A stretch of DNA of 64,000 nt from Bryobacter aggregatus MPL3 (GCF_000702445.1 NZ_JNIF01000003.1:310001-374000), one strand, 5' to 3'. Counted from the first letter of the stretch, positions 37,561 to 47,144 are shown. Notes: a model not told the origin generated them from the sequence alone. Program-made: numbers and translations.

Positions 37561-37853
37561 AAAGTGGATGCCCTCTGCTCGTTGGGGACAACAGCCTCAA
37601 CCCCGTTCAAAGATTTCCAAATATTATTGAAAGACGGCAACGCACGCAAAAGAAACCGCTCCAAACTACAATCCCCCAATTCCAGGTCCCCCATCGTGAT
37701 CGTGGTCTGAGCCAAGTTTCCGAGTGTACCACCGCATTATTCCCAACAGTCATCTTCTGAACACCTGCCGTGGCTTCACCACAATCCGTGAGGTCATCCA
37801 ATCTGGTGAGCCGGTCCAGTCTGTTAGTACGTCTCCGCTTATTGAATCTCCGC
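37561..37853. other. Spacer between the conserved chromosome and the mobile region
   Basis: About 290 bases with no recognisable gene. A minus-strand frame (37494-37715) overlaps the membrane protein gene and has no family match. It ends at the TA where the first IS630-type element is inserted. Confidence 0.35.
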
Positions 37854-37856
37854 CTA

Positions 37857-39016
37857 GTGTAGTGCTTCACACAGAGCGACGGTTAAGAGCGGCCTGAGCG
37901 CGGACCACCTTGGCGAGGATGTCGGAGGCCTTGGCGGTCCAGATGAAAGGTTTGGGGTTCTCGTTGTGGGCATCGACAAAGGCGTCCAGCGCTTCGATGA
38001 GTTCGACGATGCTGCCGAAGACGCCGCGGCGCAGGCGGTTGACGGTCAGGTCGCGGAAGAAGCGCTCCACCATGTTGAGCCACGACGAACTCGTCGGGGT
38101 GAAGTGCACGTGGAAGCGGGGGTGGCGATTGAGCCAGCGCTGCACCTTCTCATGCTTGTGCGTGGCGTAGTTGTCGCAGATCAGATGGAGTTCCTTGCCT
38201 GCGGGAGTGGCCTCGTCGATCAGCCGCAAGAACTTGATCCATTCCTGATGCCGGTGCCGCTGTTGGCAGAGACTAATGACCTTGCTGCTGGCAACATTCA
38301 GGGCCGCAAACAGGGTCGTGGTTCCATGACGCTTGTAGTCGTGCGTCATCGTGCCGGCGCGGCCGGGCTTGAGCGGCAATCCGGGTTGCGTGCGATCCAG
38401 GGCTTGCACTTGGCTCTTCTCATCGACGCTCAGCACGATGGCGTGTTCCGGAGGGCTGAGCTAAAGCCCGACGATGGCCTCCAGTTTCTCGCCGAACTCG
38501 GGGTCGTTGCTGATCTTGAAGGTCTCGACGAGATGCGGCTTCAGGCCATGCGCATGCCAGATCCGCAGCACGCTGGAGTCGCTGATCCCCAAGGCCGCGG
38601 CCATGCTGCGGGTGCTCCACTGCGTGGCCTGGGCGGGTTTCACCTCGGTCGTGAGGCGAATCACCTCGGCGATCAATTCCCGGCTGATCGTTGGCGTGCG
38701 TCCTGGCCGCGGAGCGTCCTCCTCCAGACCCGCTACGCCCAATTCCAGAAAGCGGGAGCGCCACCGGCTGGCCTTCTTCGGCGTGATGCCGAGTTCGGCG
38801 GCGATCTCCCGATCCTGCCTGCCTTGCCCGGCAAGGAGGACGATCCGGGCCCGCTCTGCCAGACGCACTGGAATCTTCCGGCCCTGGGCCCACTTCTCCA
38901 ACTCACGCTTCGTTTCATCGCTCAACTCGACTCGCGGGGCTACTCGCATTTCTCGCTCCTCGAGTATAGGGACGCCCGCCGGGGTCATACTGGTTACTAA
39001 TTGTGAAGCACTGCAC
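37857..39016 (-). mobile_element. IS630-type element, copy 1 (inactive)
   Basis: 1,160 bp with terminal inverted repeats GTGTAGTGCTTCAC at the left and GTGCAGTGCTTCAC (complement of the right end), one mismatch, flanked by TA on both sides, which is the IS630 target duplication. It carries one transposase gene broken by a stop codon. A second, intact copy of the same family lies at 57459-58624. Confidence 0.9.
37867..38949 (-). pseudogene. IS630-type transposase with in-frame amber codon
   Basis: Two in-frame parts: a helix-turn-helix N-terminal half (MRVAPRVEL to EKLEAIVGL) and the DDE half ([39 protein letters not shown]). They are separated by a single TAG at 38461-38463. In the intact copy this codon is Tyr (GLYLNPPEQ). 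No length change is present, so one nonsense mutation inactivated the gene. The catalytic residues themselves are kept. Confidence 0.9.
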
Positions 39017-39182
39017 TAGCCCCCGACCAAATGCAGACACTCGTGCGTGTCGACCAAAACTAGAATGAACGCCAGCCATTGCAGATAGGCCCGTATATAT
39101 GAGATAACTTCCCAAAGACGCAGATGCCTTCTGACGGGGAAATCGAACGTGACCATCTGAATCAGTAAGCGCATCGAGTCTA

Positions 39183-40277
39183 TTGAGTCTCGCGGAATAT
39201 AGCGGATTCAGAAGCATAGAGAAGACTGCTTCCAGCAAGCAACGAGTAGATGCTTTCTTCGGCGCATGCGCTTGAGTTTAGTTCTGGCCATTTCACCGAG
39301 TTGCCAGAGATCTTTGGCGCAGATATTCGGGAGTTCGTGCTGCTTGAGATGAGCCCAGATATATTCGACGGGATTCAGTTCGGGAGCGTAAGCTGGAAGC
39401 CGAAGAGTCTGGATGCGGCCATCACAACTTGCGATGAAATCCTGAACGAACTTGCTGCGATGAGCAGCCAGTCCGTCCCATACGATCAGGATCTTGCCTG
39501 GGATGACCCGAAGTAGTTTTCCGAGGAAGATCACAATGTGCGGACTCTTGATCGTTTCGCTGAACATTTCAAAGTGAAGATTCCAGCGGCTCAGTCCTGC
39601 GATGAGCGAGAGGTTCTTCCAGTTGAAGTGATGGAACAGAATAGGTGTCTGGCCGCGCGGAGCCCAGGTGCGGCATCGATGAGGCTTCTGCGTTAGTCCG
39701 CTTTCGTCAATGAAGACAATGGTGCGGCCTTCTTCCTGGGCTTTTTTTTAGCGTTGGGCCAAGTCACCTGTTTCCACTCGCGAATGGCCTTCTCATCGCG
39801 TTCGAGCGCACGTCCCACTGGCCGTTGAGGACTCCAGCCCAAGGCGCGCAGAATGCGCCAGACGTGGCCCGGATGGTAGCGAATCTGAAATTCCTGCTCG
39901 ATCAAATCGGCTACCCGCTGGCAGGTCCACAACGGCGTTTCATAGCCGAGTTTTTCCGGCCCCGCCAGCAACTTGTTCGTCAGAAGCTTTGCCTGTTTGT
40001 CCGCCAGCAAAGGCTTCCGGCCAGCGCGTCCAGCCTGCTCGAGAGCCTTCCTGCCACCTTCGCTATATTCCTTGCGCCAGCGGCTCACCGTCTGGTTGGC
40101 GACCATTAACTCATGGCCGATCTGACTGTTGTTGAAACTCTCTCGCATCAATGCCAGTGCTCTCATCCTCCGCACTTCCAAGGCATCGAAATCGCGAGCC
40201 ACTCCACGCGGGTTTCCCATATACAGATTAGAACCCGACAGAAGTCAATGTGTTCCGCTATATTATGTGATTATCAA
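39183..40277 (-). mobile_element. Second IS630-type element, copy A
   Basis: 1,095 bp flanked by TA (39181-39182 and 40278-40279). The ends are imperfect inverted repeats of the form TTGA-N9-AATATAGCGGA. It is essentially identical to copy B at 49082-50176, in opposite orientation. The TA at its right side is followed by GGAGCTTGTTGAAAAA, the left end of an IS5-type copy; with C39180, the TA and G40280 rebuild CTAG, an IS5-type target site. Confidence 0.9.
39208..40220 (-). CDS. IS630-type transposase made by -1 frameshifting (copy A)
   Basis: OrfA (39693-40220, 175 aa) has a helix-turn-helix domain (RRMRALALMRESFNNSQIG) and a winged-helix part (HPGHVWRILRALGWSPQ). At its end the codons GCT-AAA-AAA-AAG form an A8G slippery run. 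A -1 shift there continues as KKAQEEGRTIVFIDESGL and joins the DDE frame (39208-39567) with KILIVWDGLAAHRSK and PAYAPELNPVEYIWAHLK. The three acidic residues are the D of IDES, the D of VWDG and the E of PVEY. The full product is about 338 aa. Both copies have the same run of eight A, which supports programmed frameshifting. Confidence 0.85.
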
Positions 40278-40279
40278 TA

Positions 40280-41404
40280 GGAGCTTGTTGAAAAACCCTG
40301 AGTGGGATGTGACGCTGGAACATTTTCTGGCATCTATGTTTTATGCGCGGAAACGACCAGAACTAGGCATCGCTGATCAGCTACGTGAGTCTTGAAGAAC
40401 GGATCGGCAAAGACCATCCCCTGCGAAAAGTTAGGCAACTGGTCGATGGGCTGCTGAAGAGTATGGATGGCGAGTTCTCGCAGATGTATTCTCGGGTAGG
40501 CCGGCCCTCGATTCCGCCGGAGCGACTGCTTCGCGCGCTGTTACTGCAGATTTTCTATTCCGTGCGCAGCGAGCGCTTGTTGATGGAGCAGTTGGACTAC
40601 AACTTGTTGTTCCGTTGGTTCATTGGCCTCGCGATCGATGAACCCGTTTGGAACCACGCTGTGTTCAGCAAGAACCGTGAGCGGCTCTTGAATGAAGAAG
40701 TGACGCAGCAGTTCTTTGCGCGAGTCAACCAACTGGCAAGCGGCTTCATGTCCGATGAGCACTTTACAGTGGATAGAACGCTGATTGAAGCCTGGGCCAG
40801 ACAGAAGAGCTTCCAGCGCAAGGCTGGCGATGGCACTCAAGATGGCGGCAATTTCCACGGCGAGAAGCGGAGCAACGAGACACACGAATCCAAGACCGAC
40901 CCGGAATCGCGCCGCTACAAGAAAGGTAAGGGCCAAGAGGCAAACCTGAGCTATCTGGGTCATATCGTGATTGAGAATCGCAATGGCTTGATCCGCGAGG
41001 TGATGAGCACACAGGCCGATGGGCAGGCCGAAACGGATGCGGCCCTGTTGATGGCTGCAAAAATAGCGCGGCCCGGCAAGCGCGTCAAATTAGGAGCCGA
41101 CAAAGCTTACGACCGCAAAGACTTCGTCACGACAGTTCGTGAGTTGGGCGTAACAATGCACGTGGCGCAGAACAACAAGGGCCGCAGGAGTGCGATTGAT
41201 GGCCGGACGACAAGGCATGAGGGGTATCGGATGAGCTTGAGCAAGCGATGGCTTGTCGAAAAGGCTTTTGGCTGGATGAAGCAGACCGGGGGGCTGAAGA
41301 AGATCAAACTGCGCGGACTGGACAAGGTTGGTTGGCTGGTTACTTACACTGCGGCCGCTTACAATCTGCTTCGAATCAAAACCCTGCAGGAGAAGTTTGC
41401 CTAA
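40280..41404 (+). mobile_element. IS5-type element copy 1, right end lost
   Basis: It begins GAGCTTGTTGAAAAA at 40280 and runs to the transposase stop at 41404, where copy 2 of a related element begins directly (CTAA then GAACTTGTTGAAAAA). The right non-coding end, which is visible in a remnant at 56396-56534, is missing. Copy 1 and copy 2 have about 85-90 percent similar proteins. Confidence 0.8.
40343..41404 (+). pseudogene. IS5-type transposase (DUF772 and DDE_Tnp_1), N-terminal nonsense codon
   Basis: Compared with copies 2 and 3 the frame from ATG 40343 meets TAG at 40364 (codon 8). Translation could restart at GTG 40385 to give 339 aa. The rest is intact: DUF772 segment (MYSRVGRPSIPPERLLRALLL quoted in part: GRPSIPPERLLRAL), LSDEHFTV-like region FMSDEHFTVDRTLIEAW, and LGADKAYDRKDFV plus WLVEKAFGWMKQTGG of the DDE domain. 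Confidence 0.75.
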
Positions 41405-42666
41405 GAACTTGTTGAAAAACTCGCCGCTGGATGTGACGCTGAAATATTTTAGAGCATCTATGTTTTATGCGCGGAACCGACCAGCAACAAAGAACCCTGA
41501 TCAGCTACGTGAACCTTGAAGATCGGATCGCAGAGGACCATCCACTGAGGAAAGTACGGCAACTGGTAGACGGGTTGCTCAAGAGCATGGATGGAGAGTT
41601 TGAGCAGATGTATTCGCGAGTGGGGCGTCCTTCGATTCCGCCCGAGCGTCAGCTCAGAGCGTTGTTGTTGCAAATCTTCTACTCGGTGCGCAGCGAGCGC
41701 TTGCTAATGGAGCAGTTGGACTACAACCTGTTGTTCCGTTGGTTCATTGGGCTTGAGATCGATGAGCCGGTTTGGAACCACGCCGTATTCAGCAAGAACC
41801 GGGAGCGGCTGTTGAATGAAGAGGTCGCGCAGAAGTTCTTTAGCCGGGTCAATGAGTTGGCCTCTGGATTCATGTCCGATGAGCACTTCACGGTGGATGG
41901 AACGCTGATCGAAGCCTGGGCAGGACAGAAGAGATTTCAACGAAAAGATGGCGAAGGCCCCAAAGATGGCAAGCAGTTCCACGGCGAGAAGCGCAGCAAT
42001 GAAACGCACGAGTCCAAGACAGATCCAGATGCCCGCTTGTACAAGAAGGGGAATGGGCAGGAAGCCAAGCTCAGCTACCTCGGCCACATTGTGATCGAGA
42101 ACCGCAATGGTTTGATCCGTGAGGTGATGAGCACGCAAGCCGATGGTCATGGCGAAGCCGATGCCGCCTTATTGATGGCGGCCAAAATAGCGCGGCCCGG
42201 CAAACGCATAACGCTGGGGGCCGACAAAGCTTATGACCGCAAGGACTTTGTCAAAACAGTGCGCGAGTTGGGAGTGACCCCACATGTGGCGCAGAACAAC
42301 AAGAATCGCAGAAGCGCCATTGATCAGCGTACGACAAGGCATGAAGGGTATCGCATGAGCCTCAGCAAGAGGTGGCTTGTAGAGAAGGCCTTCGGATGGA
42401 TGAAGCAAACGGGCGGACTGAAAAAGATCAAGCTGCGGGGAATCGATAAGGTCGGATGGCTGGTCACTTATACAGCCGCAGCTTACAATCTGCTTCGAGT
42501 CAAAACCCTGCAGGAGCAGTGTGCCTAAATGACGGAAAATGGCCCAAAATCAATGGTTTTCGGCCTATCGCGGGAGCGCGGGCAGGTTCAATTTTGAGCA
42601 ATGATTCAATACATCCTCATCCAGATACCATCATATTCGCGGTAGAGGGGTATTTTCAACAAGTTC
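41405..42666 (+). mobile_element. IS5-type element copy 2
   Basis: 1,262 bp from GAACTTGTTGAAAAA to the complementary end. It is identical to copy 3 apart from one T missing in the right inverted repeat (four T where copy 3 has five). Left flank is CTAA, right flank is CTAT, so there is no matching target duplication; a rearrangement or deletion occurred after insertion into copy 1. Confidence 0.88.
41467..42528 (+). CDS. IS5-type transposase (copy 2)
   Basis: 353-aa transposase. N-terminal DUF772 domain (residues about 40-120, with GRPSIPPERQLRALLLQIF), then FMSDEHFTVDGTLIEAW with the first catalytic Asp, TLGADKAYDRKDFVKTV with the second, and LSKRWLVEKAFGWMKQTGG with the Glu. Protein sequence identical to copy 3 at 43978-45039. 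The ATG follows directly after the inverted repeat region. It looks functional. Confidence 0.92.
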   Translation: MRGTDQQQRTLISYVNLEDRIAEDHPLRKVRQLVDGLLKSMDGEFEQMYSRVGRPSIPPERQLRALLLQIFYSVRSERLLMEQLDYNLLFRWFIGLEIDEPVWNHAVFSKNRERLLNEEVAQKFFSRVNELASGFMSDEHFTVDGTLIEAWAGQKRFQRKDGEGPKDGKQFHGEKRSNETHESKTDPDARLYKKGNGQEAKLSYLGHIVIENRNGLIREVMSTQADGHGEADAALLMAAKIARPGKRITLGADKAYDRKDFVKTVRELGVTPHVAQNNKNRRSAIDQRTTRHEGYRMSLSKRWLVEKAFGWMKQTGGLKKIKLRGIDKVGWLVTYTAAAYNLLRVKTLQEQCA

Positions 42667-42807
42667 CTATGGAAGTTCTGCGAAAATTTGCGAGACGAAG
42701 AACAGATTCATATGGAGTTCTAGCGCCACTCCGGGGCACCCTGCGATTTGCTGGGGAGGAAAAAGACGCCTTCTGCGGGCGGCCGACACTGGGCTCCCGG
42801 GAGATTA

Positions 42808-43594
42808 GAAGCGGTCTCATAAACGTCTGAGTAAGAGTTGTAAGCAACCGAGGCGAACGAATCCGAGGAAGTTTTCGATGTGGCGGTAGCGGCGCAGCGG
42901 ACGACCATCCTGAGTCTTGCTCCGGTTGCGCCGGTTCGGCGCGATCATCTCGATGCCGTACTCTTCGGCAAGCTTTTCGTCGAGCTTATCCGAGTCGTAA
43001 GCTTTGTCTCCGATGAGTCGCCTGGGCATTTCATCGAGGAAGCTTCCGGCCAGAACGTCTTCCACAAGCTGACACTCGGCCGGCGAAGCGCTGTCGACAG
43101 CAACGGCGAGAGGAAGACTGTCACCAGCGGCGAGAGCGATGATCTTCGTGCCCTTGCCGCGACGGGTGGGACCAATGGCGAGGCCCCCTTTTTTGCGCTC
43201 GCGAATGTGGCATCAACAAACGCTTCTTCCAGATTCAACTGGCCTCGCTCATGTAAGTAGCGGGCCAACACTCTCAGCGTCTCTTCCAGCTTTCCGCTTC
43301 GCACCCATTGTTGAAAACGTCGGTGACAGGTCTGGTACGGCGGATATCTTTCCGGCAGTTCACGCCACTGCGGCCCACTCCCTAAAACCCACAGCACCCC
43401 GTTCAATACGCATCGAGTATCGTGCCACGGCCTGCCACGCTGATCCGCTCGGCGCTGCGGACGCAACACCGGCTCCACGACTTCCCATTGGTCGTCCTTT
43501 AAGTCCCATCGTCCACGCATACACTTCCGCGCAATTCACCAGAGCTCTTTCAGATTCCCATATTCCGCTCTTCAGAGGTTTATGAGACCATTTC
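42808..43594 (-). mobile_element. IS427-type (IS5 family) element with internal deletion
   Basis: 787 bp. The ends GAAGCGGTCTCATAAACG and GAAATGGTCTCATAAACC (complement of the right end) are inverted repeats with a few mismatches, flanked by TA on both sides. It carries a two-frame transposase gene whose second part has lost a block. Confidence 0.85.
42817..43520 (-). pseudogene. IS427-type transposase, catalytic segment deleted
   Basis: OrfA (from 43520) has WDLKDDQWEVVEPVLRPQRR, LNGVLWVLGSGPQWRELP and EEAFVDATFASAKKG. At the run AAAAAAGGGGG the second frame takes over (GLAIGPTRRGKGTK, IIALAAGDSLPLAVAV, RRLIGDKAYDSDKLDEKL), as in IS427-group elements that frameshift. Then RRYR is joined directly to HIENFLGFVRLG. 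In relatives about 25 residues lie here, with the catalytic Glu in a motif like WKVERLFAWL. The missing Glu makes the gene dead. Confidence 0.85.
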
Positions 43595-43765
43595 TAAGCC
43601 TTTCAAGAGAGGTAGAAGCAAAGGATAGAAATCACTGCGGCTGATTAATGAAGTTCTGCGGTCGGAAAAAATACATTGTGACGAGTCAGGCTGTCCCGCA
43701 CTCGTGACCGCACTCTGTCCCGCACCCCTGTAGGTATTCCGCGTCTTGAAACGAAGAACGACGCT

Positions 43766-43915
43766 CAGGAGGCTGGGCAGGCTTTGGGCACGGCCATATC
43801 GTTCGCGGCCACCTTATTCTTGGGACCGTCGACGACATCGATTACGTCGACCAGATAAAGGGTTTATCGGCGGTGGGCGGACTGCTGGAGGCGCTGTAGA
43901 ATTTGTGATTCCTAA
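43766..43915 (+). pseudogene. Rhs-type toxin tail, interrupted by IS5 copy 3 (pair with Imm27)
   Basis: Readable remnants are GWAGFGHGHIVRGHLILG and TVDDIDYVDQIKG in one frame, then FIGGGRTAGGAVEFVIP in the next, implying a one-base loss near 43,860. After CTAA the IS5 copy 3 intervenes. Removing the IS and one CTAA joins VIP to NGPIPQNTVRRIVK and a TGA at 45223-45225, which overlaps the ATG of the Imm27 gene. Upstream (43,597-43,765) nothing recognisable remains. The activity of the toxin is unknown. Confidence 0.7.
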
Positions 43916-45178
43916 GAACTTGTTGAAAAACTCGCCGCTGGATGTGACGCTGAAATATTTTAGAGCATCTATGTTTTATGCGCGGAACCGACCAGCAACA
44001 AAGAACCCTGATCAGCTACGTGAACCTTGAAGATCGGATCGCAGAGGACCATCCACTGAGGAAAGTACGGCAACTGGTAGACGGGTTGCTCAAGAGCATG
44101 GATGGAGAGTTTGAGCAGATGTATTCGCGAGTGGGGCGTCCTTCGATTCCGCCCGAGCGTCAGCTCAGAGCGTTGTTGTTGCAAATCTTCTACTCGGTGC
44201 GCAGCGAGCGCTTGCTAATGGAGCAGTTGGACTACAACCTGTTGTTCCGTTGGTTCATTGGGCTTGAGATCGATGAGCCGGTTTGGAACCACGCCGTATT
44301 CAGCAAGAACCGGGAGCGGCTGTTGAATGAAGAGGTCGCGCAGAAGTTCTTTAGCCGGGTCAATGAGTTGGCCTCTGGATTCATGTCCGATGAGCACTTC
44401 ACGGTGGATGGAACGCTGATCGAAGCCTGGGCAGGACAGAAGAGATTTCAACGAAAAGATGGCGAAGGCCCCAAAGATGGCAAGCAGTTCCACGGCGAGA
44501 AGCGCAGCAATGAAACGCACGAGTCCAAGACAGATCCAGATGCCCGCTTGTACAAGAAGGGGAATGGGCAGGAAGCCAAGCTCAGCTACCTCGGCCACAT
44601 TGTGATCGAGAACCGCAATGGTTTGATCCGTGAGGTGATGAGCACGCAAGCCGATGGTCATGGCGAAGCCGATGCCGCCTTATTGATGGCGGCCAAAATA
44701 GCGCGGCCCGGCAAACGCATAACGCTGGGGGCCGACAAAGCTTATGACCGCAAGGACTTTGTCAAAACAGTGCGCGAGTTGGGAGTGACCCCACATGTGG
44801 CGCAGAACAACAAGAATCGCAGAAGCGCCATTGATCAGCGTACGACAAGGCATGAAGGGTATCGCATGAGCCTCAGCAAGAGGTGGCTTGTAGAGAAGGC
44901 CTTCGGATGGATGAAGCAAACGGGCGGACTGAAAAAGATCAAGCTGCGGGGAATCGATAAGGTCGGATGGCTGGTCACTTATACAGCCGCAGCTTACAAT
45001 CTGCTTCGAGTCAAAACCCTGCAGGAGCAGTGTGCCTAAATGACGGAAAATGGCCCAAAATCAATGGTTTTCGGCCTATCGCGGGAGCGCGGGCAGGTTC
45101 AATTTTGAGCAATGATTCAATACATCCTCATCCAGATACCATCATATTCGCGGTAGAGGGGTATTTTTCAACAAGTTC
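43916..45178 (+). mobile_element. IS5-type element copy 3
   Basis: 1,263 bp with inverted ends GAACTTGTTGAAAAA and a perfect target duplication CTAA (43912-43915 and 45179-45182), fitting the YTAR preference of IS5. It lies inside the last codons of an Rhs toxin tail. Copies 2 and 3 are direct repeats 2.5 kb apart and enclose the IS427-type element and the toxin fragment. Confidence 0.93.
43978..45039 (+). CDS. IS5-type transposase (copy 3)
   Basis: 353 aa, identical to the copy 2 transposase, with all three acidic residues of the DDE domain (FTVDGTLIEAW, LGADKAYDRK, WLVEKAFGWMK). The element has intact ends and target duplication, so this is the likely active copy of the family in the window. 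The identity of copies 2 and 3 indicates recent transposition or gene conversion. Confidence 0.93.
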   Translation: MRGTDQQQRTLISYVNLEDRIAEDHPLRKVRQLVDGLLKSMDGEFEQMYSRVGRPSIPPERQLRALLLQIFYSVRSERLLMEQLDYNLLFRWFIGLEIDEPVWNHAVFSKNRERLLNEEVAQKFFSRVNELASGFMSDEHFTVDGTLIEAWAGQKRFQRKDGEGPKDGKQFHGEKRSNETHESKTDPDARLYKKGNGQEAKLSYLGHIVIENRNGLIREVMSTQADGHGEADAALLMAAKIARPGKRITLGADKAYDRKDFVKTVRELGVTPHVAQNNKNRRSAIDQRTTRHEGYRMSLSKRWLVEKAFGWMKQTGGLKKIKLRGIDKVGWLVTYTAAAYNLLRVKTLQEQCA

Positions 45179-45221
45179 CTAACGGCCCGATACCCCAAAA
45201 CACTGTCAGAAGAATAGTAAA

Positions 45222-45518
45222 ATGAGTGGCGCAATGATTGATCCATCAGAGGTGAAGATAGTAGGGGATTGGATTATGGTTGGGCAGGAGATACAGGCTG
45301 ACGACGCTTGCAATCGGGTAGAAAAACTAGTCTCGGAGTATTTGATCTATGTAAAAGATAGTGAAGCCTCCGGGGGGTGGGACGCACTGTTTCAGGATCC
45401 TGTGGATGGCCGCTACTGGGAGAGAATTTTTCCACAATCGCAGATGCAAGGTGGAGGGCCGCCGTCTTTAAAAGTACTTAGCCTTGCCGAAGTCAGATCA
45501 AAATATGGCGTTCTATAG
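45222..45518 (+). CDS. Imm27-family immunity protein
   Basis: 98-aa cytoplasmic protein. The pattern VGDWIMVGQEIQADDACNRVE, then SGGWDALFQDPVDGRYWE and GGGPPSLKVLS matches the Imm27 family of polymorphic-toxin immunity proteins (Trp, GGW, DGRYWE and GGGPP landmarks). Its ATG overlaps the TGA of the preceding toxin tail in the reconstructed frame, as expected of a toxin-immunity pair. The coding frame is intact although the toxin is destroyed. Confidence 0.85.
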   Translation: MSGAMIDPSEVKIVGDWIMVGQEIQADDACNRVEKLVSEYLIYVKDSEASGGWDALFQDPVDGRYWERIFPQSQMQGGGPPSLKVLSLAEVRSKYGVL

Positions 45519-45550
45519 TGTTCTGAGTCATACCTAACTGGCATAATTGC

Positions 45551-47136
45551 GAGACTGGGATCGATACCTTTGGCGTACGCTATACGTATGACGGGTTGCA
45601 TCGGTTGATTGGCGCTGCCGAAGACAGCAGCAATGAAGGCCCGCTGGGTACGGCAAGTTGTGCGACGGTGGGTGGACGGTGGTGTGTGCAGTATGCCGAC
45701 GACCAGTTTGGCAATGGCTGGACGCCTTCAAAGTCCGGGTTGGCGCTTGGGTTGGCGCAGGCGACTTCGAATTGGTACCTGCAGAGCAGCGGGGTGGTGA
45801 ACAACCGCTTGAAGGATGTTGCATATGACTATAGCGGTCGGCAGATCCAGTGGAAGGTCGGGGATACGAGTTCGGTTGCGGTCTATGATCCTGAGGGGCA
45901 TATGACGGAGGCGAAGGGTGACTCTGTTGTGACGCCAGGGACGGAGAAGATCTACGGGAGCTATCTCTATAACGGAGATGGGCAGCGCGTGAAGTCTGTG
46001 GCGGATGGGAAGACGGTTTGGTATGTGTATGGGCTCGATGGAGGGGTGGCAGCGGAGTTTGCGACTGGCTCTACGAATGGGAATGCTGGCAAGACTTTGT
46101 ATCCGGTGACGGATCATCTGGGGAGTACGCGGGCGTGGTTCGACCAGACGGGGACGGTGACACAGCGTGTGGATTATGAGCCTTTTGGAGGAGAGATCCA
46201 GAGGGCTGGAGTTGCCGGGTACTCGGGAGTGGGAGATCCGGCGCAGAAGTTTACGGGCAAGGAACGGGATGCCGAAACGGGGTTGGATTACTTCGGCGCT
46301 CGGTACATGTCAGCGGCTCAGGGACGGTTCACTTCACCGGATAGACCGTTCGCCGATCAGCACATCGGGAATCCACAGAGTTGGAACTTATACTCGTACA
46401 CTCTGAACAACCCGTTGCGGTACGTCGATCCAGATGGCGAGGGAGTGCTTGATTATTTCTTGGGGGCCGCAAACGCAGTCAAGAGTAATGCTGTTGCAGG
46501 ACTCGGTAGGCAGACTGGCAACGGCGACTTCCAAAGAGGGCAGAAGATCGGCGACGCTATTTCGATGGTCGGCGGCCTGATCGAGATGGCAGGTGGAGGA
46601 ACGATAGCTGGCGGGGGTGCGGCTGCCTGTGGAACGGGCGTGCTTTACCCTGCTGGAGCACCTGCCGTTGTGGGCGGCGCTGCGATTGCGGCGCACGGTG
46701 CATCAGAATTTGGTACCGCCGCTTCCAATTTCATGATGAGTTCTTCGCAGGATGCCCCACAAAGCGGCGGGTCTGAAGGAGACAAAGGTCCAGGCTTTGT
46801 GGTTACTCCTGGCGGAGACGCAGTCCCGGTTCCGAATGGGCATCAGGGCCTACTCCGGTCGTGAACCCGCAGGGCAAGACTACGGGCTCAGCCTATACAG
46901 GAGGAAACGGCGGAAATGGCCTTGATCCCAAGGTTAGCGGTGTGAGAATCATGGACCCAACTCCAGCACGGGGAAGCTCTCCTGGTTATCCAAATGGGTA
47001 TGTAACTTATCAGAATCGTTCGGGCCAGGGAGTGAATCCGCAAACGGGCCGAACGGTTCCCAACTCTGATCCGTCACGTCACCAGCCGCTGAGCCCACCC
47101 AAAGCGTGTCCTGGTGGCGGAAGTTCGTTTCCGTAG
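45551..47136 (+). pseudogene. Rhs protein C-terminal part and toxin tip, 5' truncated and frameshifted
   Basis: The frame opens without a start (GIDTFGVRYTYDGLHRLIG), so the N-terminal bulk is missing. YD-like repeats follow (YDYSGRQIQWKV, YDPEGHMTEAKG, YNGDGQRVKSVADG), then DHLGSTRAWFDQTG and the Rhs hallmark FTGKERDAETGLDYFGARY with NPLRYVDPDGEG. The variable tip starts there. At about 46,845 one G is missing in GGGCATCAGG: frame one ends in GHQGLLRS, while frame two continues GPTPVVNPQGKTTG, RIMDPTPARGSSPGYPNG and NPQTGRTVPNSDPSRHQP to 47136. The tip family is not named here. Confidence 0.85.
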
Positions 47137-47144
47137 AAGGAATT

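Noticed and set aside
39020..39180. A gene between the first two IS630-type elements
   Set aside because: About 160 bases with no open frame of coding appearance on either strand.
41405..45178. IS5 copies 2 and 3 as a composite transposon
   Set aside because: Only copy 3 has its own target duplication; the outer flanks of the pair do not match, so there is no evidence that they moved as a unit.
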